From Angomonas ambiguus (taxonomy: Eukaryota; Euglenozoa; Kinetoplastea; Trypanosomatida; Trypanosomatidae), in NCBI GenBank assembly GCA_019695575.1, contig JADNSB010000003.1, positions 248,001 through 312,000 on the forward strand: a stretch of DNA of 64,000 bases, written 5' to 3'. The notes beneath the pieces are model-generated. The model made no database searches. It was given only the letters and a program-made list of their open reading frames with translations, and was not told the DNA's origin. The position numbers and the translations under genes were made by a program. Shown here piece after piece: positions 40,152 to 49,745 of this stretch; positions within the stretch are counted from its first letter, which is position 1, and every line of letters starts with the position of its first letter.

Positions 40152-40667
40152 TCATTGCAGTTTAGCAGCACGGCCACGTACGATCCCATCCCAACGACCA
40201 CCCGGGGCTATAGGAAGACCATTATCCGCACGGTCAAACGTCACTTTACTTTCATCGTATAAACGGTACTGGGCGATTAGTTTCTCGTCGACGCGTTTGT
40301 GAGAAGAGAAATAGCTCAAAGGGCAGGCGTACACTTGAAGTAAATCTTCCGAAAGAAGAGAGCGCCATTCATAGGGGACGTCTTTATCCTCGGGTAACAC
40401 GCTGCTATTGAAGACGGACGGTTTCTCTAGGTGCGCCTTGTTAGGGTGGACAAGAGGTGCTTTGGTAGTCCCCTCCCCGCTGGCCGGCGCCTCCCCATCC
40501 CCATTGTATTCATTGTCCTCCTTTTCGCTTACAGTGGAGGAGGAGGAGGAAACTAATCCCATGTCTAGCAAGGTATCTTGATTCAAGGCAGCCGTAGCAT
40601 AGTGGGTGAGGTGCGTCGTGTCGATCTCGTCGTCATCGTCATCACTATCTAGCCTCGTGCGCTTCAT
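40152..40667 (-). CDS. Bud13-like protein (possible RES-complex subunit)
   Basis: 171 residues. The N-terminus is acidic (SDDDDDEID) and disordered. The C-terminus ends in RADNGLPIAPGGRWDGIVRG, which resembles the invariant Bud13 ending (N-R-F-x-I-x-P-G-x-R-W-D-G-x-x-R). Bud13 belongs to the RES complex of the spliceosome, needed for efficient splicing and pre-mRNA retention. The protein is much shorter than fungal or animal Bud13 and lacks the charged RDE-rich domain, so the call rests on the C-terminal motif. Confidence 0.5.
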   Translation of the reverse strand: MKRTRLDSDDDDDEIDTTHLTHYATAALNQDTLLDMGLVSSSSSTVSEKEDNEYNGDGEAPASGEGTTKAPLVHPNKAHLEKPSVFNSSVLPEDKDVPYEWRSLLSEDLLQVYACPLSYFSSHKRVDEKLIAQYRLYDESKVTFDRADNGLPIAPGGRWDGIVRGRAAKLQ

Positions 40668-40935
40668 TTGGAAAAAAAGTAGTTTGCAACTCTAAAGAGA
40701 GGAGAGGAACAATAATTAAAAAAAAAAAAGTAAAACGATAACTTGTCACGTAAACTGAAGATAAATTAGCGCTTCATTTTTTTTCGTAACGTATTTCAAA
40801 AGGCTATTTCCAACAAAACATGGATAATTTGCGTAAACTGTACAACTCTAATAGGATGAATACACGCTCGGTTAGTAAATAAATGAACATCACCACAATT
40901 ATAATAATACAAAGATAGATATATGAACGTTGCAC

Positions 40936-43116
40936 CTAATAGCCGTATCTCAACTTGTAGTTGGGTTCTTCATTCATAAACTCATCAAATGACTTTTTCC
41001 GATCATGGGTACCGCTCTTGTGTCGATACGAACGAGAAAGACTACTTTCCCCTTCCATGGAAGTCCCTTGCCGTCGAGGTGAACGTCGCGGTCGTTGGCT
41101 CGAGGGACTGGTGTTTGTTTGTGGCGAACTCTCGTGGTGCCCTGAAACTCTCGTCGCATTAGGTGACGTGTTCTCCGACAGATCACCCAAAACGTTCCGT
41201 AATTTTACTTCGTACTGATCCTTTAGCTTCTTCATCATGGACTCCGCCACGTCGGCACTCTGCTGCACTTCCTTCTCCAACCGCAGTTTTTCCTTCTTTT
41301 CCGACCGAAGGGAATCTTTTAGTAATTCAATCTCCCTCTCCTGTTGCTGGCTGTGCTTTTTAAACTCCCTCAGTTCCTCCTTCATCATTCGGAGTTCACC
41401 TTTCAAGGAGGAGTCTTGACCATCACTTAGCACCGGGGTAGGGGTGGCAGGGGTAGAGGGTGCTGCTGCTTTTTCCTCTTTTAATAACCGGATCTCCGCC
41501 TCTTGCTGAAGGATAACCTCCTCCTTGCTTTTGAGTAGCGTTGCCAACTCCAACACACGATCCCGGTAGGCCTTTTCCTTTTGAACATGTTTTTCGATTT
41601 CCTTCTGGTGGTACTCGATCATCTCCAACAACGCTGAAGTACGAGAGGAGTACACGTCGGATTGGTCGGGGGCGACTTCACTCTTCTCCGCCAGTGCTGC
41701 CTGCAACTGAGACTTTAGGTCGTCCCTTACTTGAAGCAGACTGTCTACCTGTTGCCGTAACATTAAGTTTTCCTCTGTCGCACACTCCTCCGTCGTTCGG
41801 TGCTGCACCAGCTCGTGCTGGGTCGACTCTAACTGCTCAACGTAACGTCGCATATCGGCCCGTAACTCTCCCAAGGTGCGGTCAATCATTTCTTGATAGG
41901 CACGAAACTCTTTTTGAACTCCTACTTCCCCTTCCGTTGACATCTTTCCCAAAGACAAACTCTTCTCTCGCTCAATGGAGGGTTTGACAGAGGGCATTTC
42001 CTGCATTAGATCGTGTTTAATACTTCTCACGGGGGAGTGAAAGCTGTGGTCCTCCCACTTGACGCCGTTTGTTCGTCGTGGGGAGCTCTTATTGCCGCGA
42101 AAGGGTGACAACATTTTCTTTTCCGGGGCTTCTTCCACCACAGGGGATTGAAACGGGTTCTCTTTGGAGCCAATGTAGTCCACCGAGGCGTCATTTATGC
42201 CAGGGTTGGCCCGTGAACTAAAGACCCGAACTGCCAGCTGGGCGACGCAGAAGGCCTCCTTGAAGGACTCTCTCTCGTAAGGGTCCACTACACTAACAGG
42301 GGAGAAGCAACTCACCCACAACCCTTTTTGGTCCCCCAGTAAAGCGGGTTTTAACAAGAAGGTTAATTTCGTCCCAGTAAAGGAGAGAGAAGGGGATCGA
42401 CATTCCATAAGGGTGGCCGCCGACGAGAGACAATGACGGGTAGACTTCATACCCCTCGCTACCTCTTCTACCGCGAGGGAGACGAACTGAACCGTTGTAT
42501 TCGGTTTGGCCTCCGCATCCCTGAAAACGATAATCATACTAATCACTTGGTGCTTGGTGTCTAGGAGGAGGGCGTCTAACGAATGGACCACCTGTGCGCT
42601 CTGTGGTTCGCTACAGTCGACATAATGCGCGTCCTCGATAGACGTGAAGCGGTCCTTGGTGTCCTCCATCACCACCGGCTCTCCCTCTCCTTCCTCATAG
42701 TCGGGTAGGGTATCTAAGCAATCGACGAGGCGGTTGTTGTTCTCCAAGGACACCACCGCCAGATAGACCGTCTCCACCTCCTCCAGTTGCAAAAGATACC
42801 GCACCGAGTGGGCCACGATACCCTTTTGACCCGCTAACACTAATTTTCTGGTTCGTTGGGTACCGTCCACGATGATGGAAGCCTGCAGTGTCGCTCCACG
42901 TGTCACAGCATCTAAAAGAGGGATCACATTCTGCGAGAGTAGAGTGTCGTTAGAGGTCCAAGAAAAGTCATAGGGAACGACTTTCCTTGCTCTATTATCG
43001 GTGACATCTACAATGGTAATATTTTGCGCTCCTGGAAAGAGGGAGTAGTACCGCTCCACCGCTTTATTCTCTCTCGCAATATCGTCAACGGAAAATAAGC
43101 GGACTCCAACTTGCAT
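40936..43116 (-). CDS. Kinesin-like protein with degenerate motor (no P-loop) and coiled coil
   Basis: 726 residues from the ATG at 43114-43116. Residues about 1-300 follow a kinesin motor in order: MQVGVRLFSV (kinesin IKVVCRFRPL), VPYDFSWTSNDTLLSQNVIPLLDAV (YxFDxVF...), IIVDGTQRTRKLVL where the P-loop GQTxSGKT should be, VYLAVVSLENNNRLVDCL (SYxEIYNExxxDLL) and TKLTFLLKPALLGDQKGL then VSCFSPV (SKLTxLLxDSLGG...). The GKT/S of the P-loop is absent, so ATP hydrolysis is not expected. About 395-650 is coiled coil and the C-terminus is basic and Ser-rich. A microtubule-binding structural role is inferred. Confidence 0.55.
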   Translation of the reverse strand: MQVGVRLFSVDDIARENKAVERYYSLFPGAQNITIVDVTDNRARKVVPYDFSWTSNDTLLSQNVIPLLDAVTRGATLQASIIVDGTQRTRKLVLAGQKGIVAHSVRYLLQLEEVETVYLAVVSLENNNRLVDCLDTLPDYEEGEGEPVVMEDTKDRFTSIEDAHYVDCSEPQSAQVVHSLDALLLDTKHQVISMIIVFRDAEAKPNTTVQFVSLAVEEVARGMKSTRHCLSSAATLMECRSPSLSFTGTKLTFLLKPALLGDQKGLWVSCFSPVSVVDPYERESFKEAFCVAQLAVRVFSSRANPGINDASVDYIGSKENPFQSPVVEEAPEKKMLSPFRGNKSSPRRTNGVKWEDHSFHSPVRSIKHDLMQEMPSVKPSIEREKSLSLGKMSTEGEVGVQKEFRAYQEMIDRTLGELRADMRRYVEQLESTQHELVQHRTTEECATEENLMLRQQVDSLLQVRDDLKSQLQAALAEKSEVAPDQSDVYSSRTSALLEMIEYHQKEIEKHVQKEKAYRDRVLELATLLKSKEEVILQQEAEIRLLKEEKAAAPSTPATPTPVLSDGQDSSLKGELRMMKEELREFKKHSQQQEREIELLKDSLRSEKKEKLRLEKEVQQSADVAESMMKKLKDQYEVKLRNVLGDLSENTSPNATRVSGHHESSPQTNTSPSSQRPRRSPRRQGTSMEGESSLSRSYRHKSGTHDRKKSFDEFMNEEPNYKLRYGY

Positions 43117-43409
43117 TGTATCAATTTCTTTCTCACACACTCACACACTTCTTTTCTATTTTTATTTTGATTCGGGGGAAACGAATGCTACAAGAGGTAC
43201 AGACCAAAATGACCGGAAAGGTCAAGAAAAAAAAATGGGTGGGGAAAAGAGTGTTCAATATTTGAAAAGATGGAAATTGTAAACTGACCACAACTACAGT
43301 TTCGTTGCTAAATTGGAAGGTGTTGGTGGGTGGGTGTTCTTTTTTTTTTTATTCTAAAGTAGTTTGGTGGTAATTGTTTTATACATGTTAACATTCAAGT
43401 CTATTCATT

Positions 43410-43679
43410 CTAGCCAGTCTTCCACAAAAGTACCGAGACCTGTCCGACGTAAAAATAAATCATATTCTTCGCCTCGTGCTCGACGTCAGCTCCGAAATTC
43501 CTCCCTACGATACACTGCCAAGTGGGGGAATGACTCTTATCGAATTCGCGCTTGATCATTGAGGCAATGTCAGTCTCCATCTGGTGCTCTTTAATCGCCT
43601 TGGTGGCGATCTCTACCGCAGCGTTTTGCATCTCGGGACTCATATCCGCCACTTTCACATTAGGTTTGCGTTCAGACAT
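43410..43679 (-). CDS. LC8: Dynein light chain LC8 (DYNLL)
   Basis: 89 residues from the ATG at 43677-43679, the exact LC8 length; a longer frame starting at GTG was rejected. The sequence follows LC8 through KEHQMETDIASMIKREFD, TWQCIVGRNFGADVEHEAKN and the final YFYVGQVSVLLWKTG. LC8 is a dimeric hub that binds short linear motifs in dynein intermediate chains and many other proteins, including axonemal and IFT dynein. Very conserved across eukaryotes. Confidence 0.95.
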   Translation of the reverse strand: MSERKPNVKVADMSPEMQNAAVEIATKAIKEHQMETDIASMIKREFDKSHSPTWQCIVGRNFGADVEHEAKNMIYFYVGQVSVLLWKTG

Positions 43680-43780
43680 GTCGTCGTCAAGCACTCTTTC
43701 AGACACACACTACTTTATTGGTATTATTATTATTGTTTTTATGCTTACGAATGAAAGAAGCGAAATACATAAGAAATGGG

Positions 43781-43789
43781 AGAGAGAAG

Positions 43790-43818
<29 letters not shown>
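43781..43818 (-). promoter_or_regulatory. (TC)n polypyrimidine tract upstream of LC8
   Basis: An almost perfect GA repeat on the plus strand, TC on the coding strand, about 100 bases upstream of the LC8 ATG. It fits the polypyrimidine tract of the trans-splice acceptor. The downstream AG candidates lie between it and the ATG. Confidence 0.55.
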
Positions 43819-43821
<3 letters not shown>

Positions 43822-43922
43822 TATAAAGGTTTCGTTCACACCTTACTGCCCAAAAGTACAGAGAAAACGAATACATGTAAGGAAAATGGAAAGTAAAAAA
43901 TGGCAATTTAGAAAGTGACACT

Positions 43923-46900
43923 CTAGGGTTGGTTTGCTTCCTCGGGAGAGGGTGCGTCAGGATCGGCAGGATCGGTGGTGGTCGTGGTGGGTGGTGGTGC
44001 CCCCTCTTCCACTGCTGCAGCGGCTGCTGCTGTATCTTCTGTGACAGGATCGGATGTCAGTTTCCCCTCCACTTCTTCTTCTTCTACATTTTGTGAAGTT
44101 AGAGTATCGTTCTGATGGGGTGGTGGGGTAGTGTCTGGAAGGGAAGGGGGGACATTGTTTTCTGGAGGAACACTTTCTGCTGGTGTTTCCTCAGGTGCGG
44201 ATGGGGTGGGGAAAGGGGGAGGTACCTCCTCCTCCTCCGGTGCTTCGTTGGTTTCAGTGGACAGTGGAGAGTTCTGCATTGCACCGGTGGGCGCCGTATC
44301 GGACCCCTCCTCAGGGACAGGGGCCGTCTCTGGGGTTGGGGCAAGCGGCATCGTGTGAGGGGGCAGCATGGGTGGTGCTGTAGAGGTGAGAGCGTTCAGT
44401 TGCCTCTGTAGGTCATCCTTCTCTCCCTTCAGCTTCTTCAACATAGTCAATAACTGAGAGCTGGTCTGTGTCAAATGCTGGACGCGCGCCGCCCACTCCC
44501 CCTCCTTGGTCGCCTGTTGTGATTTCAACAGCTCCAACTCCATTTCTAACCTCTGTCGCTCCCTTGCGTACTCCACGTCAGGCGGTTGTTCAGACTCCTC
44601 CACTGCCATTTCGGAGAGTCGAAGGGTATTCCGCAACGCCTCACTCGTTAACGCGCCTTGGAGCAACTTGGCCTTGGCAAATACCTCTTGTAAAATAGTC
44701 GTAATGCCCGGAAGACCCGTTTTTAACAGGCGAACTTCAAGTTCTTCATCCTTTTCAAAGGAACCCTTTGTCTCGTTCTTCTCCATAGTATGAACTTGTC
44801 CCTCTATCATCTTAATCTTTTCCTGGAAATCAGAAAGAAGAGTTTGGAACTTGCCAACGTCCTGGAGGAGGTCGACGACAGGGTGTGTCGGCTTTTCCAA
44901 ATCGCGTAACGCGGCCTGGTATCGAGTGATCTCCTTCATCGCCTCCTTCTCCCGTGCATGACTTTCCTCCAGAAACTTCTCCAGCGTCACCGCTTTTTCC
45001 TGGTGCACCTCCATCAGTCTTTTACTATTCTTCAACTCCCACTCTAGGGAATCGTACTTCTGGTACAGTTGAGTCAACTCCGCCTTACTCGCCTCACACG
45101 TAGTCTCTAGAGCGTTATTCTGTGCTCGCAGTGTGGCGATCTGGGAGGTGGCTTCTTCTATATTGACGGTATCCTCAAAGGACACTGGGTGCATCAGAGT
45201 ATCCTCGAGCACTGTGAGGTTGTGTCGTTCAATCAAGTCGAGGCACTTGTCGAGCCTCTGTTGCAGTTGACGTTTCTCCCGCGACAAGGACTCGCTGCGT
45301 TCAATCAAGTAGTTCATGTAGTGTTCATCGCTGATGGAACTATCCAGCATTGACCTACGTTCACTTTCGGTCACGTATAAACGGTTTGTGGTAAACTGTA
45401 GTGTTTCCCTCAACGCGTCGTGCAGTAATTCCGAATTGTTCTGTTGTTGAAGCTGTTGAAGCACCTCTGACTTTTTATCGTGAAGGGCCCTGACCACATC
45501 TTCTTTTGGAATAAGGTGTTTGAAGGTTTGTGCTAATTCACTAATTTTTCCAGAGTAGACGTCAAAAAAGGTGCTGTCCCGTTGAACAGAAGACCGTCGG
45601 GCGGCGTCTATTTCCTGGAAAAAGGCTCGCGCCTCCTCATACTTCCTCTGATGTAGGGTCACTTGTTCCTCGAGGGTTCGAAGCACCGCCTGCTTCTCCA
45701 ACTTCCACTCCTTTTCACGATTTCGATTCTCCTCCACCGTCATGGACAGATACTCCTTCGCTTCTTTGAAGTTGTCGTTGGAAACGTCCAGTGCGTTCAT
45801 CGCCGATAACGCTTCCTCCGAGGACCTCTCCGCCGCCTGAAGCAGAACGGAGCGATTCGTCTCCGAGTTAATAAAGTCTTGTCGGAGACTTTCCACATTG
45901 TCCTCGTACATTTTTCGAAGTTTAAAAATAGTATTGGCAATTTCATCCGTTTCCGCATCGATTCTCTGCTGCTTAATGATTTCCTCTTGATGACGAACAG
46001 TCTCCTGCGCCTCTTCCAACTCCTTTTTCGTCGTTTGCAGCGTTACGGCCAGTTGCACGGCGTCGTCCATGAGCTTGTCGTTACTCCACACCAGTCGATT
46101 CAGGCGATCCGTGGTAGACGATTCATCTCTCGGCAGTACCCGTTCCTTCACCATTTCGGCAATCCGGCGATCCGCTCTCTCCCGACGTTCCTTTTCTTCT
46201 AAATATTTGTGATGTGCCTTGGTGGCGTTGTGGTGAACCTCCTCTTTAGATTGTTCTAGTGCCTGACAACGCGCCTCCACCGAGTGGATACGGTTTTCTT
46301 GGTCAAACCACGACTTCACCAGGTCCGAAATAGACATCTCTTTATGATGTAGCATCTGTAACGCAAAGTAGGTAGGTGCCACCTGAAGGAGGGCGGTGGA
46401 GGGAGGAGGAGGGATCCCTTTTGTGGGCTGGACGACCTCAAAGTCGTCTGGTACATGGGCGGCGACAATACCGTCCAGGTCTAGCTGTTTCTCTAATAAG
46501 CGGACGTGCTCCTTCGTCTTGGCCAACTCTCTCGATGTACTACTGATCTCTTTGGATTGATCGGCCAGAAGGCCTACAATTTTCATCAACATGTTCACCT
46601 CCGTGGCATAATTCTGGTGTCGCTGTTGTTCAAAGCTGTATGCCGCCTGCAAACGGGCGAGTTGAACATCCTTTGAGGCGACTGTCAGATCCGACTTCAG
46701 GGACTGTTCGAGCAGGCCCTCTACTTCCTGTAGTGCGGCATCGAAAAAAATACGCAGGTCTTCGATAAGGGACTCCCGAGTGCTTCTCTCTCCTTGGATT
46801 CGTTCCTCCAGGTTCGACACAAGACTCTGCAGAGAGTTTAACCTACTACACACGGCGTCCGCGGCGTCCTTGGCGCTCGTCTCCAAGTGCTTCATCGAAG

Positions 46901-47168
46901 CGTCCTGCGCTGCAAGAGACAGCGCATACCGCTTCTTGGTCGCTATTTCGTTCAAGTGAAGTTTTACACAGTCGGACTGCTTGTCTATAAACATTTCCTC
47001 TGACTTTTTGGCGTGAGAACGCCATTCAGAGGCAGACGCCTCTGCCGAGTTCCACCTCTCCATCACAGAAGACAGAATAGAACTATCCACTTTACTTCTC
47101 ATCTCCTGGAGCTCCTCGGTACTAAGATGACCGTAAAGGAATCGTGGTCGTTTTCTAGTGTCAGACAT
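43923..47168 (-). CDS. Long coiled-coil protein with proline-rich acidic tail
   Basis: 1081 residues, no domain recognised. From about residue 60 to 930 it is almost continuous heptad sequence with short breaks (one Pro-rich kink at about 250-265), so it should be a long rod. The last about 150 residues are disordered, rich in Pro, Glu, Thr and Ala with TPPPP- and PEEE-type runs. A short basic N-terminus (DTRKRPRFLYGHLSTEELQE) precedes the coil. Typical of kinetoplastid cytoskeleton, basal-body or flagellum-attachment components, but the site of action is not deducible. Confidence 0.8.
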   Translation of the reverse strand: MSDTRKRPRFLYGHLSTEELQEMRSKVDSSILSSVMERWNSAEASASEWRSHAKKSEEMFIDKQSDCVKLHLNEIATKKRYALSLAAQDASMKHLETSAKDAADAVCSRLNSLQSLVSNLEERIQGERSTRESLIEDLRIFFDAALQEVEGLLEQSLKSDLTVASKDVQLARLQAAYSFEQQRHQNYATEVNMLMKIVGLLADQSKEISSTSRELAKTKEHVRLLEKQLDLDGIVAAHVPDDFEVVQPTKGIPPPPSTALLQVAPTYFALQMLHHKEMSISDLVKSWFDQENRIHSVEARCQALEQSKEEVHHNATKAHHKYLEEKERRERADRRIAEMVKERVLPRDESSTTDRLNRLVWSNDKLMDDAVQLAVTLQTTKKELEEAQETVRHQEEIIKQQRIDAETDEIANTIFKLRKMYEDNVESLRQDFINSETNRSVLLQAAERSSEEALSAMNALDVSNDNFKEAKEYLSMTVEENRNREKEWKLEKQAVLRTLEEQVTLHQRKYEEARAFFQEIDAARRSSVQRDSTFFDVYSGKISELAQTFKHLIPKEDVVRALHDKKSEVLQQLQQQNNSELLHDALRETLQFTTNRLYVTESERRSMLDSSISDEHYMNYLIERSESLSREKRQLQQRLDKCLDLIERHNLTVLEDTLMHPVSFEDTVNIEEATSQIATLRAQNNALETTCEASKAELTQLYQKYDSLEWELKNSKRLMEVHQEKAVTLEKFLEESHAREKEAMKEITRYQAALRDLEKPTHPVVDLLQDVGKFQTLLSDFQEKIKMIEGQVHTMEKNETKGSFEKDEELEVRLLKTGLPGITTILQEVFAKAKLLQGALTSEALRNTLRLSEMAVEESEQPPDVEYARERQRLEMELELLKSQQATKEGEWAARVQHLTQTSSQLLTMLKKLKGEKDDLQRQLNALTSTAPPMLPPHTMPLAPTPETAPVPEEGSDTAPTGAMQNSPLSTETNEAPEEEEVPPPFPTPSAPEETPAESVPPENNVPPSLPDTTPPPHQNDTLTSQNVEEEEVEGKLTSDPVTEDTAAAAAAVEEGAPPPTTTTTDPADPDAPSPEEANQP

Positions 47169-47233
47169 TTAAAATAGATATATAAATATACACTTTAGAG
47201 TAGGTGTTTTACAGAGAAAAAAAAAAAAGAAAA

Positions 47234-47291
47234 CGAGAGAAAGAGAGAAAGAGAGAAAGAGAGAAAGAGAGAAAGAGAGAAAGAGAGAGAA
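47234..47291 (-). promoter_or_regulatory. Octanucleotide pyrimidine repeat upstream of the long coiled-coil gene
   Basis: Seven near-perfect GAGAGAAA-type 8-base units on the plus strand, TTTCTCTC on the coding strand, beginning about 65 bases upstream of the ATG. The most regular of the pyrimidine repeats here, and a probable splice-acceptor polypyrimidine tract that expands like a microsatellite. Confidence 0.55.
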
Positions 47292-47390
47292 GGATACAGC
47301 AAGTTCCAACATACTAATAGGAACGTTTGGCGTTACTAAGCTTAAATATAATAACAGAAAAAGATATCAAGCAAAGAAAACAGAAAAAAT

Positions 47391-47392
47391 AA

Positions 47393-47428
<36 letters not shown>
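47391..47428. repeat. (AT)n microsatellite
   Basis: About 18 AT units just beyond the 3' end of the FCP1-like gene. Similar AT runs occur at 13563-13580, 52242-52262 and 59024-59055, all in spacers. Confidence 0.9.
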
Positions 47429-47432
<4 letters not shown>

Positions 47433-47449
47433 CGTAATTATTCACGCTC

Positions 47450-49417
47450 CTAATAATGCAGCTGGTTGAAACGGTCCATATCTATGAAAGACACAGGGGG
47501 TGGTTCCAGGAGAGTAACACTAGCCACGGTGTCGGTGTCGGGGTTGGTGTGGGGAAGTACTGGTAGGGTCGACCCTTTAAACTCCAGGGACCTTGTCGTG
47601 TGCAGTTGCTTTGCCAGCGCAGAGGAGCGGGTGGTGAGTTTGAGACCCCCGATGTCCTCTACCACAGAAACAAGAGGACCGTCGGGGCCGCTGTACTTTT
47701 CGGAAAGAAAGGTCGGCAGCTCTGCCTTCATCGCCCCACTGAGGAGATAGGTGTGGATAAAAAAGTGCTCCTCAAACGACGGAGCCGTGACGACGGGGGT
47801 GGGGGTACGGTCAGGGGACTCTTGACGGCTTTCTTCCTTCATTGTTCCACCTGTTTCGGAAAGTGACCGGTTCCAATCCTCAGAGGAGCTGATAGTAGTC
47901 ACACTCAGATCCTCGCTGTCACTCCCCAAGTCCGAAAGGAACGCCCGCTGTCGTTTTGGATTGGGAGCAGGTTTTGGTTCTGTCGTAGTGTGTACTGTGT
48001 TTGCCGCCTTGGGTGGTGGTGTGCCGCGAGCCTCCTCTAAAACGGAAGGAGAGATTGGCTCGGTGTTCACGCCAATACTGGTCAACATGGAGGTATGCGT
48101 TTGGGAGCCGTTATCCTTCAAGTGTAACGGCGCGGTCGTTTGGTAAAGTAATTCGAGCGACGCGTTAAACTGCTCTGCCGAGTGTTTCCAGTACTCCTGC
48201 ACCGCTGTCTTCTCCCCGCTTAACTCTCTTCGAAGGAGGCCATACACATCCGCGTTTTGCTTCAGCTTGGTGATAAGGACCACACTACGGTAATATTTGG
48301 CGATTGCCACACACGTTTCCTTCTCGGTCGCCCCCTCCACCACGTTAGTTTTGAAACGCTGTTGTGTAGCACAGCTTAAAAACTCAGAAAGTGGGTACGG
48401 TGCCGTACCAGCAGGAGGGAGGAGGCAACACAGAAGGATACCCAACTGGTAGACCGCGATGGAAGTCTCTCCCTCCACCACCGTGAAACTCGGCAACAAG
48501 AGGCCCGCCTGACTGCAACGCTCCACCCATTCCCTCGACACCACAGTGAGCCGTGGATTCTCCCGCTTGACCCGTTCCACCAACTCCGTATGACGCCTGG
48601 CGGTACTAGACGTGGAGGACGAAGTGTCGCTGTCAGAGGAACTAGAGGAGGAGGAGGAGGAGGAAGAGCTACTGGAGTTGTTGAGAGGGGGGGACCACAC
48701 CAGATGCGTCGCCATCACCGACGACTTTTCCAACACCCCGCCTCCTGCCGAAAGGCGAAGCGAAGTCGTAAAGTCCCACGCCCTTTCCGGGGTATAAAAC
48801 CGACAGTACTGGAAGACTGTGGACGACAAGAGGGTGCTACAACATACCAAAGGGGTTGCAGGGTTCCGAAGACGGCACTCCACCAGCCGGACGCATCGGC
48901 AGAGGGCGTACAGCAGCTCAACCGAGTGAAACACTGTACTAGAGGAAGGGATCGTGGTGGGGGTCCACGTGTGGTGACTTTGGTGATCCACGCTTATGGT
49001 TTGCCACCTCAAGTCCTCGTGCCACTCCTCTGAGACGGGGTGCACCACAACACTGTCATGCATCTTATCCACCGGACACGCAAGACTGAATAAGTTGAAC
49101 TTTACGTGGCCGGGAGTAGTTGTTAAGGACCGGGTATCTGTTACCAAAGGCCCCCAACGAAAGAGCTGGGCGACTAGCTGGAGGTTATGGCTGGACCACC
49201 TCCCATAAAGACTCACCCTACAGCCCGCCGAATGAAGCGTGTGGAGGAAGAACTCCGCGTGCGGCAGCGCCGTCACCACCACCGTTTCACCCGTCTCAAT
49301 TTTCAGCTTTTTCTGTCTGGGGTTGCCGGGGAGTACATTGGCCTCGAGTTCAGGACGGTGTGGAAAGGAAAAGGACACCAAAACGTCTATGCAAACAAAA
49401 AAATGTACCACACTCAT
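47450..49417 (-). CDS. FCP1-like HAD pseudophosphatase with BRCT domain
   Basis: 655 residues from the ATG at 49415-49417; the frame is open 57 codons further up, but a polypyrimidine tract and AG lie just before this ATG. Residues 1-140 follow the FCP1 catalytic domain: VVHFFVCIDVLVSF where FCP1 has the DLDQT nucleophile motif, LPHAEFFLHTL...RVSLYGR (FCP1 'RPHCKDFL...HVFTFG') and NLFSLACPVDKMHDSVVVHP then VSEEW (FCP1 'NL..LFPCGDSMVCIIDDREDVW'). The first motif Asp is Cys and the later DD is HP, so catalysis should be lost. A BRCT-like domain follows (about 200-320: MATHLVW, VVSREWVERC), interrupted by a serine run, then a disordered C-terminus. Confidence 0.6.
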   Translation of the reverse strand: MSVVHFFVCIDVLVSFSFPHRPELEANVLPGNPRQKKLKIETGETVVVTALPHAEFFLHTLHSAGCRVSLYGRWSSHNLQLVAQLFRWGPLVTDTRSLTTTPGHVKFNLFSLACPVDKMHDSVVVHPVSEEWHEDLRWQTISVDHQSHHTWTPTTIPSSSTVFHSVELLYALCRCVRLVECRLRNPATPLVCCSTLLSSTVFQYCRFYTPERAWDFTTSLRLSAGGGVLEKSSVMATHLVWSPPLNNSSSSSSSSSSSSSSDSDTSSSTSSTARRHTELVERVKRENPRLTVVSREWVERCSQAGLLLPSFTVVEGETSIAVYQLGILLCCLLPPAGTAPYPLSEFLSCATQQRFKTNVVEGATEKETCVAIAKYYRSVVLITKLKQNADVYGLLRRELSGEKTAVQEYWKHSAEQFNASLELLYQTTAPLHLKDNGSQTHTSMLTSIGVNTEPISPSVLEEARGTPPPKAANTVHTTTEPKPAPNPKRQRAFLSDLGSDSEDLSVTTISSSEDWNRSLSETGGTMKEESRQESPDRTPTPVVTAPSFEEHFFIHTYLLSGAMKAELPTFLSEKYSGPDGPLVSVVEDIGGLKLTTRSSALAKQLHTTRSLEFKGSTLPVLPHTNPDTDTVASVTLLEPPPVSFIDMDRFNQLHY

Positions 49418-49745
49418 AGAATGAATGAAACACACGTTCAAGAGGCACCAAAAGTGCTTCATGAGAGGGGTAAAGAAATAAAAGAGGGGAAAGAGGTTAT
49501 CTATCACGGTAACGTAGCACAAGGAGTCGAGTTGAACCACAATAAGGACAAGAGGGCAATAAAAAAGAAGGTTCATTATAATAAACATTTAATATATATA
49601 TTTATCTTTTCATTTTCTTCTTTCCCTTATTTTAAAAAGGAGAGAAAAGTATAAATCTATACAGTTAGTATTGCAGTCTATGGGTAGTAAACAGGAGAGT
49701 ATCCCTAAGCTTCCCCAGTTATATAGGAGGGGGAGGGGGAGGGAT

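Noticed and set aside
43680-43706. Nine-residue N-terminal extension of LC8
   Set aside because: Starts with GTG; the ATG at 43679 gives the exact 89-residue LC8 length.
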